DNA from: Brevibacillus agri
GTDB lineage: Bacteria; Bacillota; Bacilli; Brevibacillales; Brevibacillaceae
Reading direction: 5' to 3'
DNA length: 64,000 bases
NCBI RefSeq assembly: GCF_004117055.1
Contig: NZ_CP026363.1
Coordinates: 193,501 to 257,500, forward strand
Shown here: in pieces, positions 52,600-61,819 of the stretch
Layout of the letters: each line of letters opens with the position of its first letter
How positions within the stretch are numbered: the first letter of the stretch is position 1
Position numbers and translations under genes: made by a program
The notes under the pieces: generated by a model
Databases searched by the model: none
What the model was told of the DNA's origin: nothing
The model's input: only the letters and a program-made list of their open reading frames with translations

Positions 52600-53202
52600 A
52601 AAAATATCCCCCTCTGTTCTTCTGATATCAGCTTAACAAGATAAGGGGGTATGACTCAAATCCAATTTTGGGGCTTAAAAGATATCACTATCCCGATCAT
52701 AACTTACTATGATTCCAAAGGGGTGATTATCTGAACCAAGAAACAAAGACGGCTGATAAATCGTATCACCCAGTAATTCTTCTTTTGGTGCTCCCAAATC
52801 CAGAAGGCGGTCGAAATTCGATGAAGCAAAGTCCCCACGATACCCACTCGGATTGTATATGTATTTGTTTTTAGGTAGTTTTGAAACCAAGATAAATATG
52901 TTTCTTATCGTATCATGAATAACGATATATGGATGAAAACCAGCTTTTTTCTTAAAAACTTTCATCTGTGTATGAGGGGCACTCAGAATCATTTTTTCAA
53001 CATGCGTATTTACAGCATCGTACTGTAAACGAGGGTCATACGTATTTGTAGTGAACGATGGAAGCAATGCCTTTATTGACTGATACTCCTTTTTGCCCTC
53101 TTGTATTCCCCTTACTATCAGGCTCCTTTGCTCGTCCAACAGCATACACTTCTCAAGATACATTTTCATGAATACCCCTCCCGTTCCCCATCAGATACTA
53201 CC

Positions 53203-53231
53203 ATTATTTACCCAACTCCACTTTTTGTCAA
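53203..53231 (-). promoter_or_regulatory. Promoter of the island operon
   Basis: Read leftward TTGACA (53231-53226), 17-bp spacer, AATAAT (53208-53203), 34 bp before the ATG of the split gene. The remaining sequence to 53484 holds no gene I can support. Confidence 0.6.
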
Positions 53232-53484
53232 GTAAATTAGATTACCTCATAGAAAAATCAAGTTTTGTGTTAACTTTTCAACTCCTGTCTACAAATATCC
53301 CCTCAGCACAAAGATTGGTAATGTAGAACTATCAATGCAATATTTTCATTACACAGTCGAGATATTCGGTTATCCGAAAAAATTGTAGAAAAGACACGTT
53401 TTCCTTAAAAGAAGAAAATGGGATGGCTCACTACCCCGCCTTTCCCATTTCAATTTGCACAAATCTATTCAGTGTATATCGCAT

Positions 53485-54928
53485 CACTAGCGTTGCATTA
53501 ATCTTTTCCCATCATTCAAAATACACATAATCTTTGGTATTTGGTTGTCTAGGGAACAAAAAAATCCTTTACACTGGAAAGGTCAGGTAGTTCCTGTCCA
53601 AATCCAACGCAAAGGATAGCTCATGGACAAGAATACCCTATTTTCTTCATTTGGTAAATGGGTTGCACCCATCAATATTATGAAACTTCAACAACGAATT
53701 GACGAAACGGATCAAGACAAGTACGTGAAGAAGCTGACGACAAAAGCGTATCTTCTCCTATTTTTACATGCCCAACTTCAGCAACGCGAAGGGCTTCGAG
53801 CCATTGCTGACGATGTTCTATCAAAGAAATTTCAGCAAGAATTAGGACTGTCATCGATCAGCCCCGCACAGCTTAGTCGAAAAAACAATCGGGTAGAACC
53901 TGCTTTGCTTGAAGAAGTTTTTGTCGACCTTGTCCAGCAAATTCAACGCGTTTCTGGAAAAGCCTGCTCTCTTCGAAAACACATAAAGATCATTGATTCC
54001 ACTACAATTGGATTATGTTTGCAAAAGTATAAGTGGGCAACCTTTCGCGAAACAAAGGCAGGAATCAAAATTCATCTTCGTCTCGTTTTCGCAAGCCAGG
54101 AGGATGTCTATCCTGAAAAGATTTCCCTAACTTGTGCCAAATCCAATGACCGCACCCAAATGGAGTCGCTGATTGATGAGATCGGAGCCATGTACGTCTT
54201 TGATCGAGGGTACGTGGATTATGAAAAGTTCGATGAGTATACCGATCAGGGCATCTTTTTTGCTTCACGTCTCAAGGATAACGCGGAAACTCGTCATTTG
54301 TTTACTTTCAAAGTACCACCAGAAAGCTCCGTTTTATCCGACTCCATGATCCTTCTTGGAACGCCACAAAAACGGGTGGATAATGTGTTACGACTGATTG
54401 AAACGCATGATTCGAAAGGAAATCGTATTCGAATCATCACCAATCGGTTCGACTTAGAAGCAGAAGAATTGAGCGACATCTACCGTTGGCGCTGGCAAAT
54501 AGAACTGTTTTTCAAATGGATGAAACAACACGCAAAGATCAAGACGTTCTATGGAACAAGTGAAAATGCGGTCTGGAATCAAGTTTTTCTCGCTCTCATT
54601 GCTTACTGCTTGTTGCTTCTTGTAAAGCTGGAAAGAAACAGTCAGCACAGTCTGCTGCAAATCAGTAGATGGCTCAAAGTGTTTCTCTGGCAGACCTTTG
54701 AACAATGGATAGGCAGAATGGATTACCAATCCAAACGAACATCCAGAGGGCGACAGAAAAGGAAGTAAGTGTTGTTTGTTGTTGTCGATGTTGTAATAAA
54801 TGTATAAAACTACCAAATGGATAGTGGCTACCTTTTGCTTGGCTGTTCTCGTTTTTGGTTGTGAAGTTGAAAATGTCATTCAGAATAATTTGACAATAGA
54901 TGGATTCATTTTTTATGCAACGCTAATG
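53485..54928 (+). mobile_element. IS4-family insertion sequence, copy 2
   Basis: 1444 bp, same organisation as 11680-13124. The left end is CACTAGCGTTGCAT; the right end has one change (ATGCAACGCTAATG). No target duplication is seen (left flank ATATCGCAT, right flank AAGACACTT). Many silent and some coding differences separate the copies, so they are not a recent duplication of each other. Confidence 0.9.
53623..54768 (+). CDS. IS4-family transposase, copy 2
   Basis: 381 residues, intact. Same DDE residues as copy 1 (IKIIDSTTIGLC, YVFDRGYVDYEKF, RWRWQIELFFKWMKQH). Differences from copy 1 include WVAPINIMKL for YISPINIVKF near the start and VSGKACSLRKH for HSGNTYSLRKD. Confidence 0.95.
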   Translation: MDKNTLFSSFGKWVAPINIMKLQQRIDETDQDKYVKKLTTKAYLLLFLHAQLQQREGLRAIADDVLSKKFQQELGLSSISPAQLSRKNNRVEPALLEEVFVDLVQQIQRVSGKACSLRKHIKIIDSTTIGLCLQKYKWATFRETKAGIKIHLRLVFASQEDVYPEKISLTCAKSNDRTQMESLIDEIGAMYVFDRGYVDYEKFDEYTDQGIFFASRLKDNAETRHLFTFKVPPESSVLSDSMILLGTPQKRVDNVLRLIETHDSKGNRIRIITNRFDLEAEELSDIYRWRWQIELFFKWMKQHAKIKTFYGTSENAVWNQVFLALIAYCLLLLVKLERNSQHSLLQISRWLKVFLWQTFEQWIGRMDYQSKRTSRGRQKRK

Positions 54929-55048
54929 AAGACACTTAATTTTTCGAATCCGCCATACTCCTTAAATGTTAGTGTCATGGGGAGTTGGGACAAAAAGTCC
55001 CGGCTTGTCGGATTATCATTCAGGCATCGTTTGAAAGTGAATAACTGA
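54800..55048 (+). CDS. Short tail ORF inside IS4 copy 2 (uncertain)
   Basis: Begins MYKTTKWIVATFCLAVLVFG and Cys, like the tail ORF of copy 1, and runs past the right inverted repeat into unrelated flanking DNA. Only the first ~42 codons lie inside the element. Apart from the repeat at 55207-55299, nothing else is seen between here and glmS. Confidence 0.25.
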   Translation: MYKTTKWIVATFCLAVLVFGCEVENVIQNNLTIDGFIFYATLMKTLNFSNPPYSLNVSVMGSWDKKSRLVGLSFRHRLKVNN

Positions 55049-55206
55049 TAGTGCTCCTTAATTTTTCCTGGTTAAAAATCTCCAGTCTCAGAAAATGCCC
55101 ACCGCAAGGGCTGGAAGGCGTTAAAAATCATTAAATCACAAAAAGAAGGATGAAAATCGTTGTGATTTTTATCCTTCTTTTTCATCATGGCATGAATAAG
55201 CATAAA

Positions 55207-55299
55207 AGAAAAAGAGCCGTGGAAAAGCAGGAGTGAATCCCCGCTTCTCGCTCGGCTCGTTAGATGACTATTTAAGCTTTTAGATGGCTGCGATTGCTT
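55207..55299. repeat. Dispersed repeat, right copy, probably serving as glmS terminator
   Basis: GAGCCG and CGGCTC enclose a loop with ATCCCCGCTTCTCG; two 20-bp units follow at 55264 (ATGACTATTTAAGCTTT) and 55284 (ATGGCTGCGATTGCTT). Read leftward from glmS, the hairpin ends in CTTTTTCTTTT, a good terminator. It is the diverged counterpart of 43258-43370. Confidence 0.7.
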
Positions 55300-55331
55300 G
55301 TTACGCAAACTTGTAAAACAAACGCTACTCC

Positions 55332-57164
55332 CTACTCCACCGTCACACTCTTCGCCAAATTCCGTGGTTTATCCACGTCCAGGCCGCGCGCGACGGATGC
55401 GTAGTAAGCGAGCAATTGCAATGGAATGACGGTCAGAATCGGTGTGAGCATTGGCAGGGTGGCTGGCATGTAGATCACTTCGTCCACGCTCTTCGCCAGG
55501 TCGTGGTTGCCTTCGGTCGCGAAGCCCAGGACGTGGGCGCCGCGCGCTTTTACTTCCACGATGTTGCTCACCATTTTTTCGTAGATGTCTGGTTGTGTAG
55601 CCAATGCGACGACTGGTACGTTATCTTCAATCAGCGCAAGAGTACCGTGCTTCAGCTCACCAGCCGGGTATGCCTCGGAGTGGATGTAGGAGATTTCCTT
55701 GAGCTTCAGGGAGCCTTCCAGCGATACCGCATAGTCCAGGCCGCGGCCGATGAAGAACAGGCTGTTTACCCCTTTTGTGCTCTCGGCAAAGTGGCGAACC
55801 TGCTCAGCGTCTTCGAGCATGGCTGCGATTTTTCCAGGAATGGTCTCCAGGTGTTCCACGACAGTTGCTACCTCAGAAGCCGCAAGCGTGCCTTTTACCT
55901 GCGCCAGATACAGGCTGAACAGGTACAGGGCTACCACTTGGGAGGTGTACGCTTTTGTCGAAGCTACCGCTATCTCGGGACCGGCCCAGGTGAAGATCAC
56001 TTCATCTGCCTCGCGAGCCACCGAGCTGCCCACGACGTTTGTGATCGCGAGTACCTTCACGTTGCTCTTCTTCGCTTCGCGCAACGCAGCCAGCGTGTCT
56101 GCTGTCTCCCCGGATTGGCTGATGACGATCATCAAAGTTTTGTCCGTGTAGATCGGATCACGGTAACGGAACTCGGAAGCCACCGCTACCTCTACAGGTA
56201 CGCGGGTCCATTTTTCGATAACGTCTTTGCCGACCAGACCTGCGTGCATGGAGGTACCGCAAGCGACGATGTAGATGCGGTCGTACGCCGCCAGCTCGGC
56301 ATCGCTCATTTTCAACTCAGGCAAAATCACGCGCTTGTTCTCGTGGTCGATGCGGGCGCCCATCGTGTCGCGAACCGCTTGCGGCTGCTCGTAAATTTCT
56401 TTGAGCATAAAGGAATCGTAGCCGCCTTTTTCCGCTTGAACCAGATCCCACTCGACATGGAACAGCTCCCGCTCGATTTTCTCTCCGGTCTCTGCGTCCA
56501 TCAGTTCCACGCCGTCGCGCGTCAAAACAGCCATTTCGCCTTCGTTCAAAATGTAAACGTCGCGGGTATGCTCCAGGATAGCCGGGATGTCCGAGCCGAT
56601 AAAGCTCTCGCCCTGGCCTACGCCGACTACCAGCGGGCTGGCCAGACGAACGGCTACCAGCTTATCTGGTTCATGCTCGGTCATGATTCCCAGCGCATAA
56701 GCGCCACGCATGCGTTGCACAGCGCGACGCGCCGTGGACACGATATCCCCGTCGTACATGTCTGCGAGCAGGTGAGCGATGACCTCGGTATCTGTCTCGG
56801 AAGTGAACGTGTAGCCTTTTGCCAGCAACTCTTCCTTCAACGGCAGGAAGTTTTCGATAATCCCGTTGTGAACGACGGCAAAAGACGTTTTTGCGTCCGT
56901 ATGAGGGTGGGAGTTCTCGTCAGACGGCTTTCCGTGCGTCGCCCAACGTGTGTGCCCGATTCCCATGCAACCGGCAAGCGGCTTCGACGCCAGACGATCT
57001 TCCAGCACAGCCAGACGTCCTTGCGCCTTTTCCAGCTCCAGGCCGTTGTCGTTCACTACCGCGATTCCCGCCGAGTCATAACCGCGATACTCCAGCTTGC
57101 GCAGGCCTCCGATCACGATGTCTTGCGCTTGTTTATCTCCAATATATCCAACGATTCCGCACAT
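55332..57164 (-). CDS. glmS: Glutamine--fructose-6-phosphate aminotransferase
   Basis: 610 residues. Glutaminase domain starts MCGIVGYIGDKQ with the nucleophilic Cys2 and has GIGHTRWATHGKPSDENSHP; two SIS domains follow (ACGTSMHAGLVGKDVIEKW, SQSGETADTLAALREAKK) and the C-terminus is PRNLAKSVTVE. It makes glucosamine-6-phosphate, the first step to UDP-GlcNAc. The ATG at 57164 is the only start that gives an N-terminal Cys. Its leader carries the glmS ribozyme, and glmM lies upstream. Confidence 0.97.
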   Translation of the reverse strand: MCGIVGYIGDKQAQDIVIGGLRKLEYRGYDSAGIAVVNDNGLELEKAQGRLAVLEDRLASKPLAGCMGIGHTRWATHGKPSDENSHPHTDAKTSFAVVHNGIIENFLPLKEELLAKGYTFTSETDTEVIAHLLADMYDGDIVSTARRAVQRMRGAYALGIMTEHEPDKLVAVRLASPLVVGVGQGESFIGSDIPAILEHTRDVYILNEGEMAVLTRDGVELMDAETGEKIERELFHVEWDLVQAEKGGYDSFMLKEIYEQPQAVRDTMGARIDHENKRVILPELKMSDAELAAYDRIYIVACGTSMHAGLVGKDVIEKWTRVPVEVAVASEFRYRDPIYTDKTLMIVISQSGETADTLAALREAKKSNVKVLAITNVVGSSVAREADEVIFTWAGPEIAVASTKAYTSQVVALYLFSLYLAQVKGTLAASEVATVVEHLETIPGKIAAMLEDAEQVRHFAESTKGVNSLFFIGRGLDYAVSLEGSLKLKEISYIHSEAYPAGELKHGTLALIEDNVPVVALATQPDIYEKMVSNIVEVKARGAHVLGFATEGNHDLAKSVDEVIYMPATLPMLTPILTVIPLQLLAYYASVARGLDVDKPRNLAKSVTVE

Positions 57165-57210
57165 AAGTGTATGATCCCCTTCCATATTGACGGGGACACA
57201 ACCCAAAACC

Positions 57211-57238
57211 AATGGTACGGGGGAGTGCCCCCGCCATT
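57211..57238 (-). other. Strong hairpin between ribozyme and glmS start
   Basis: Read leftward AATGG-C-GGGGG, loop CACT, CCCCC-GTA-CCATT. Very GC-rich stem without a T-run, about 47 bp before the ATG. It may protect the 5' end or be a remnant terminator. Confidence 0.5.
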
Positions 57239-57292
57239 CCATGTTTATGATCTATGTTTTTTCCTTTGTCCGTGGCTACAAACGTATCATAC

Positions 57293-57441
57293 GCAAAGTT
57301 TTGTCCACCAGATCACCCTGGTGCTTTGTCCTTGCGTTCTGCGGCAGTGATACTGCTGCCGGGAGGTACCCGCCGAATCCTTCGATAAACCTCCACCTCG
57401 TCCACTGGGCTCCATGTCGGGCAGCCGCAGTGCTGGCGCTT
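57293..57441 (-). ncRNA. glmS ribozyme/riboswitch
   Basis: Read leftward: AGCGCCAGCACTG at 57440, GACGAGG, then GGTTTATCGAAGG and TTCGGCGGGTACCTCCCGG, all core elements of the glucosamine-6-phosphate-dependent self-cleaving ribozyme, followed by the 3' accessory helices (CACCAGGGTGATCTGGTG). Cleavage is expected 5' of the GCGCC at 57439. It lies about 130-270 nt before the glmS start and downregulates glmS when the product accumulates. The 3' border is approximate. Confidence 0.93.
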
Positions 57442-57582
57442 TACGACAGTTGTTTTCCGATCCTCGTATCCGCTTTGTCTTCGTCCGATCTCCTCCAATT
57501 TTTTCAAATCGTGCGTGCATGCACATGAACACTGTACCACAGATTGAGAGGAGCGACAACACCTTCGTCATTTACATGTATG

Positions 57583-57610
57583 CAAAAGGGAGTGGCGTCG
57601 CACCACTCCC
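57583..57610 (-). terminator. Terminator after glmM
   Basis: GGGAGTGG (57588-57595) pairs with CCACTCCC (57603-57610); read leftward TTTTGC follows. It separates glmM from the glmS ribozyme leader, so glmS has its own promoter or depends on readthrough. Confidence 0.8.
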
Positions 57611-57622
57611 CGAAACATTTTT

Positions 57623-58969
57623 TTACACCAGTTGCTGTTTTACCACGTCAACGATGCGATGCACAAGCCCTTCCAGTTGCGCAGCATCCGGGCCTTCTGC
57701 CATGACGCGCACGATTGGCTCTGTGCCGGATGGACGAACCAGCACGCGTCCGTTGCCCGCCAGCTCTTCCTCCACTTCGCGAATGGCCTGCTCGATCGCT
57801 TCGTTGCCGTTCAGCTTCGACTTGTCCTCTACGCGGACATTAATCAGCAGTTGCGGATACTTGACCATCACCTGTTTCAGCTCGGACAAAGGCTTGCCCG
57901 ACTCCTTGATGATGTTCAAAAGCTGCAAGCCTGTCAAAAGCCCGTCACCTGTCGTATTGTAGTCCAGGAAGACGATGTGGCCGGACTGCTCGCCGCCGAG
58001 GTTGTAGCCGCCGCGCAGCATCTCCTCGACCACGTAACGGTCTCCTACAGCGGTTTTCGTTGTATGGATGGAGCACTCCTCCATCCCTTTGAAAAAGCCC
58101 ATGTTGGCCATGACGGTCGTCACGACTGTATTGTTGTTGAGCTTTCCTTTTGCTTTCAGCGCGCGCGCACAGATCGCCATGATGTAGTCGCCGTCGATGA
58201 TTTCACCTGTCTCGTCAACCGCGATACAGCGGTCTGCGTCCCCGTCAAAGGAAAGACCCAGATCGGCCTTGTGCTTCAGCACTTCCTCCTGAAGACGCTC
58301 AGGATGGGTAGAACCGCACTGCTCGTTGATGTTGACCCCGTTCGGGTTGGCCCCGATCGTAATCACCTCTGCGTCCACGTCTGCAAACAGACGGGCGGCA
58401 AGCGACGAGACAGCTCCATTGGCGCAGTCCAGAACGACCTTCAAGCCGTCAAAACGCTCGGATACGGTACTTTTCAGGTGAGAGAGGTACTTTTGCCCCC
58501 CCTCGAGGAATTCCAATACCGTACCGATCTGTTCTCCTACCGGCCTTGGCAAAGTGTCCTCTGCCGCATCCAAGTACTGCTCTACTTCTGCTTCCACTTC
58601 GTCGGACAGTTTGAAACCGTTGCTGCCGAAGAACTTGATTCCGTTATCCGGAAACGGATTGTGGGAGGCGGAGATCATGACACCCGCATCCGCACCCAGT
58701 GCACGCGTGAGATACGCCACGCCTGAGGTGGAGATGACACCCAATCTGACCACTTCTGCTCCAACCGAGAGCAAGCCAGCCAAAAGCGCGTTTTCCAGCA
58801 TCTGTCCAGAAATGCGCGTATCGCGCCCAATCACCACTTTTGGTTTGCCTTCCTGCTTGTGTCTAGTGAGAACGTAGCCGCCAACGCGTCCGATTTTAAA
58901 TGCCAGCTCGGGTGTCAATTGTGTATTGGCAACCCCACGTACACCGTCTGTTCCGAAATACTTCCCCAT
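57623..58969 (-). CDS. glmM: Phosphoglucosamine mutase
   Basis: 448 residues. [20 protein letters not shown] at the start, active-site Ser in [20 protein letters not shown], metal loop [15 protein letters not shown] and C-terminal phosphate loop [15 protein letters not shown]. It converts glucosamine-6-phosphate to glucosamine-1-phosphate, the step after GlmS. Third in the cdaA-cdaR-glmM order conserved in Bacillales. Confidence 0.97.
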   Translation of the reverse strand: MGKYFGTDGVRGVANTQLTPELAFKIGRVGGYVLTRHKQEGKPKVVIGRDTRISGQMLENALLAGLLSVGAEVVRLGVISTSGVAYLTRALGADAGVMISASHNPFPDNGIKFFGSNGFKLSDEVEAEVEQYLDAAEDTLPRPVGEQIGTVLEFLEGGQKYLSHLKSTVSERFDGLKVVLDCANGAVSSLAARLFADVDAEVITIGANPNGVNINEQCGSTHPERLQEEVLKHKADLGLSFDGDADRCIAVDETGEIIDGDYIMAICARALKAKGKLNNNTVVTTVMANMGFFKGMEECSIHTTKTAVGDRYVVEEMLRGGYNLGGEQSGHIVFLDYNTTGDGLLTGLQLLNIIKESGKPLSELKQVMVKYPQLLINVRVEDKSKLNGNEAIEQAIREVEEELAGNGRVLVRPSGTEPIVRVMAEGPDAAQLEGLVHRIVDVVKQQLV

Positions 58970-59012
58970 GTTTGTCCCTCATTTCCTTCCTTGTGCACAC
59001 AACAGCTTATGT

Positions 59013-60260
59013 CTACCTTTGCTTGTTCGTGATTTCGATTGTGACCTTTTTCGGTGCGCTCGCAGAAGTCTTGATATAATCCGGCTGATTGAAAATGTAA
59101 TTCAGAGGTACCTCGTACACACCAGCCGGCATGTTGCTAACATCTGCTACGACCTGCAAGTCTTCGTGTCTCAATTGATCCAGCACCTGTGCCGCGCCGA
59201 TTACTTCAAAGTCAATTGTAGACAACTCCTGGCCATCGGTGGACAACACCTTGGCTTGCATAGTCTCTGACAACCCGCTGATGCGAATCGGGATTTTCTC
59301 CAAACGCTTGGTTGTGGACGGAACTACTTTCAGCGATACCTTGAGATACTCCGGTTCTACCTTCACAATGTTATCCATTAACGGTATCTTTAGCTCCAGA
59401 AGGCGATCTGATGTAATGTTGGCAAGATCGATTTCCGGACCCGGATAGGTGTTCGCCTTCATGGCGTCGATGACCTCTTTCGGACCGAAAACGGTCACCT
59501 CATCCACATTCATATCCATACTAGCCAAACTATAGCCATTCGGCATTTCATTCGTCAAGTTTAATTTGATCGGCACTTTCACAAAAGGACTCGTGACCGG
59601 GATATTTACTTCTACAGTAAGCGGAATGACATCCGCACCTTGAATCACATTTCCTGACTTGTCCACTACTTTCAGTGGGACTGTAGTCTTAATCGCAGAA
59701 GTAGCCCCTTCCAGATCGACAGACGCTTTGACAGCCGCCACTTTGTCTACCTGGCTTTCCGGCACTCTGACCAGTGCCCGGAACGGCTTGACGATCGGTT
59801 CTCCTGCGGTATAGCCAGGAGCTACTTGCCCCAGTTTTTCCACCGTAACCTCCCGCTCCACCGTCTTCTTCTCTTCCAGGGTGATTTCCACGATGTTCGG
59901 AATAATGCCCACTTTCACCTCATCGGGGAACCCTTTGTACTGGACAGGCACCCTGTGAGTCCCTTTTCCTAAATTGGTGGCATCGACGTACACTTCCATC
60001 GAATCAGCCGGGAAAAAGTTATGCCGGTAGAACGGGTTGTTGCTCTCCAATGCGACCTTTACCGTTCGCTGCTGCTTGACGACCTGAAAACGGTCTGTAT
60101 CGTACTTGACATGCAAGGTCACACCGTCAATAAAGACGGGCTGGCTCGCTTCCGGAGTCGGTGTTTGCTCTGTCTCCAGGTTGACGACCATCCACATCAT
60201 GACAGCCAAAAGCAGCGCTACGGCCCGTGCAAACCAATGACTGTTCAACCACTTATCCAT
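59013..60260 (-). CDS. cdaR: CdaR/YbbR regulator of diadenylate cyclase
   Basis: 415 residues. One N-terminal membrane helix (about 9-28, WFARAVALLLAVMMWMVVNL) and an outer part made of repeated YbbR domains (for example VKVGIIPNIVEITLEEKKTV, VDEVTVFGPKEVIDAMK). In B. subtilis it binds and modulates CdaA. GGAGGCG precedes the ATG at 60260; overlaps cdaA by 8 bp. Confidence 0.95.
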   Translation of the reverse strand: MDKWLNSHWFARAVALLLAVMMWMVVNLETEQTPTPEASQPVFIDGVTLHVKYDTDRFQVVKQQRTVKVALESNNPFYRHNFFPADSMEVYVDATNLGKGTHRVPVQYKGFPDEVKVGIIPNIVEITLEEKKTVEREVTVEKLGQVAPGYTAGEPIVKPFRALVRVPESQVDKVAAVKASVDLEGATSAIKTTVPLKVVDKSGNVIQGADVIPLTVEVNIPVTSPFVKVPIKLNLTNEMPNGYSLASMDMNVDEVTVFGPKEVIDAMKANTYPGPEIDLANITSDRLLELKIPLMDNIVKVEPEYLKVSLKVVPSTTKRLEKIPIRISGLSETMQAKVLSTDGQELSTIDFEVIGAAQVLDQLRHEDLQVVADVSNMPAGVYEVPLNYIFNQPDYIKTSASAPKKVTIEITNKQR

Positions 60261-61071
60261 GTTTTCGCCTCCATTGCCAACGACTGCCAATGGACTTGCC
60301 CTTTGACAGAGGCTGGAGCTGTTCGGTCAGCATCTCTGCCAGTTGCGCCTCCGTCAGATTTCGGTTCATCGCGCCATGCGCGGCAAAAGACACTTGTCCT
60401 GTCTCCTCCGAAACAATGATGGACATGCCATCCGAGACCTCGCTGACGCCGATTGCCGCGCGGTGGCGAGTCCCGAGCTCCTTCGAGATGGAGTTGTTCT
60501 CAGACAGCGGAAGGTAACAGGCAGCAGCCAAAATGACGTCCTTGCGCATGATGACGGCCCCGTCATGTAAAGGCGTATTCGGAATGAAAATGTTGATTAG
60601 CAGCTCCGAGCTCACGCGTCCGTTGATCGCGATGCCCGTCTCTACGTAATCGTTCAGCCCCGTCTCTCTCTCAATGACGATCAAGGCCCCGATCCGCCGC
60701 TTTGCCATGTAGGTGACCGATTTACACACCTCTTGCACCACACGGTTCACCATGTCATCGTCTTGCAGGCTGCTGGAGCGGGAAAAGAGCTTGCCTCGCC
60801 CAAGCTGCTCCAGCGCGCGACGCAATTCCGGCTGGAAGATGATGACCACAGCCAGTACCCCGAAGGTAAAAGCTTGCGACATCAACCAGTGCAGTGTCGT
60901 CAGTTGGAAGTACTTGCTGAGCAGCCAGGTAATGACGATCACCATGATCCCCTTCAGCAACTGTACCGCTCGCGTCCCCCGAATGAGCATAATAATTTTA
61001 TAAATCACGTATGTAACGAGTAAAATATCCGTTCCATACCGCAGTAAATCCCCATAATCCATCGATATCAT
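60253..61071 (-). CDS. cdaA: Diadenylate cyclase CdaA
   Basis: 272 residues. Three N-terminal membrane helices, then a DAC domain with the catalytic motifs IPNTPLHDGAVIMRKDVI (DGA) and KELGTRHRAAIGVSE (RHR). Makes c-di-AMP, needed for potassium and wall homeostasis. First gene of the cdaA-cdaR-glmM group; sigW-rsiW lies just upstream. Start at 61071 (MISMDYGD) or the ATG three codons later. Confidence 0.96.
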   Translation of the reverse strand: MISMDYGDLLRYGTDILLVTYVIYKIIMLIRGTRAVQLLKGIMVIVITWLLSKYFQLTTLHWLMSQAFTFGVLAVVIIFQPELRRALEQLGRGKLFSRSSSLQDDDMVNRVVQEVCKSVTYMAKRRIGALIVIERETGLNDYVETGIAINGRVSSELLINIFIPNTPLHDGAVIMRKDVILAAACYLPLSENNSISKELGTRHRAAIGVSEVSDGMSIIVSEETGQVSFAAHGAMNRNLTEAQLAEMLTEQLQPLSKGKSIGSRWQWRRKHG

Positions 61072-61178
61072 AACGAAGCCCCCATATCTCGCTCCATCTA
61101 AATAAGGTCAGCCTGTCTCCTGCGGAAAAAGCACGGCTCCACTGCCGTGCTGTTGATAGCTGTACTCTCTATTTTCTC

Positions 61179-61802
61179 TTATGGCAAGATCGGAAGCAAG
61201 TCATTTCCAATATTTTTCACCTCATACCAGATCCAATCGAAAATCGCTTCAATGGATTCGGTATTGCCTACCACTTGAGCGGTAGAGGCCACGAACACTT
61301 TTCCTTCGATGGCCACGACATTTCCTTTTACTTGCCCCTGAACATCCACGTTGCCGTTGCGCACCACCAAATCTCCATCAATGCTCGTTCCGGCTGGTAC
61401 CACTACGACATTGCGTTGCCGATCTATTTTCAACTTATCCATGTTGGCTGAAGATACCTGCAACGTATTATCGCGGTCAAACCAGTTCGCGCACAAGCTG
61501 CCAGTCATGAGGAACAAAAACACCGCTGCTGCTGTCAAAAACGGGTGGTTCCGCAGCCAGCTTGAAAACAGGTTAGCCTTCGTCGGCGCAGGCAATTGGG
61601 CGAGTACACGTGCCGTAAAATCAGGAGAAACATGAATATGTGAAGCGCTCTGTACAAAAGCGATGGCCCGCTGCAGCTCGTGCATATGCTGGCGGCAGCT
61701 CGCACAAGTTTTTATATGTGCTTGCAAATGCTGATTGGCTAATTCATCAGTGTCCCCATCCAAATATTCGTGGATGAGAATAATCATTTCCCGGCATTCC
61801 AT
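61179..61802 (-). CDS. rsiW: Anti-sigma-W factor RsiW
   Basis: 207 residues. Zinc anti-sigma motif HLQAHIKTCASCRQH (His29, Cys33, Cys36), one membrane helix (about 87-107, PFLTAAAVFLFLMTGSLCAN) and an outer domain with beta-solenoid-like strands (SIDGDLVVRNGNVDVQGQVK) and the FDWIWYEVKNIGND end seen in B. subtilis RsiW. It holds SigW until envelope stress triggers its proteolysis. AAAGGAG precedes the ATG; 17 bp after sigW. Confidence 0.93.
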   Translation of the reverse strand: MECREMIILIHEYLDGDTDELANQHLQAHIKTCASCRQHMHELQRAIAFVQSASHIHVSPDFTARVLAQLPAPTKANLFSSWLRNHPFLTAAAVFLFLMTGSLCANWFDRDNTLQVSSANMDKLKIDRQRNVVVVPAGTSIDGDLVVRNGNVDVQGQVKGNVVAIEGKVFVASTAQVVGNTESIEAIFDWIWYEVKNIGNDLLPILP

Positions 61803-61819
61803 CGTGATTTTCTCCTTTC

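Larger units (their letters stand above)
51156..52680 (-). mobile_element. IS3-family insertion sequence
   Basis: 1525 bp flanked by GATATC direct repeats (51150-51155 and 52681-52686). The ends are imperfect inverted repeats: TTTAACCCC...TTTGAGTC...CCCTTAT at the left, and the complement TTTAAGCCCC...TTTGAGTC...CCCTTAT at the right. It carries overlapping orfA and orfB with a frameshift signal. Insertion broke a gene of the island operon. Confidence 0.9.
50955..53169 (-). pseudogene. Unknown gene split by the IS3-family element
   Basis: The 5' part runs 53169-52681 (163 codons from an ATG with GGGAGGGG upstream: MKMYLEKCMLLDEQRSLIVR, FHPYIVIHDTIRNIFILVSK). The 3' part runs 51149-50955. Removing the element and one GATATC copy joins SYDRDSDI to IYEGALRPDQEDWIYKED in frame and reads to a TAG at 50957-50955, about 228 residues in all. 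The family is not recognised; no membrane helix. In its present form it would make a protein ending SDIF. Intact, it was the first gene before the ImmA/IrrE gene. Confidence 0.85.

Noticed and set aside
55300..55331. Tn7-type transposon at the glmS 3' end
   Set aside because: No TnsA-E-like genes or Tn7-type end repeats were seen in the island.
55416..57350. 644-codon plus-strand frame opposite glmS
   Set aside because: It is the antisense shadow of a highly conserved gene; His/Val-rich sequence with no motif.
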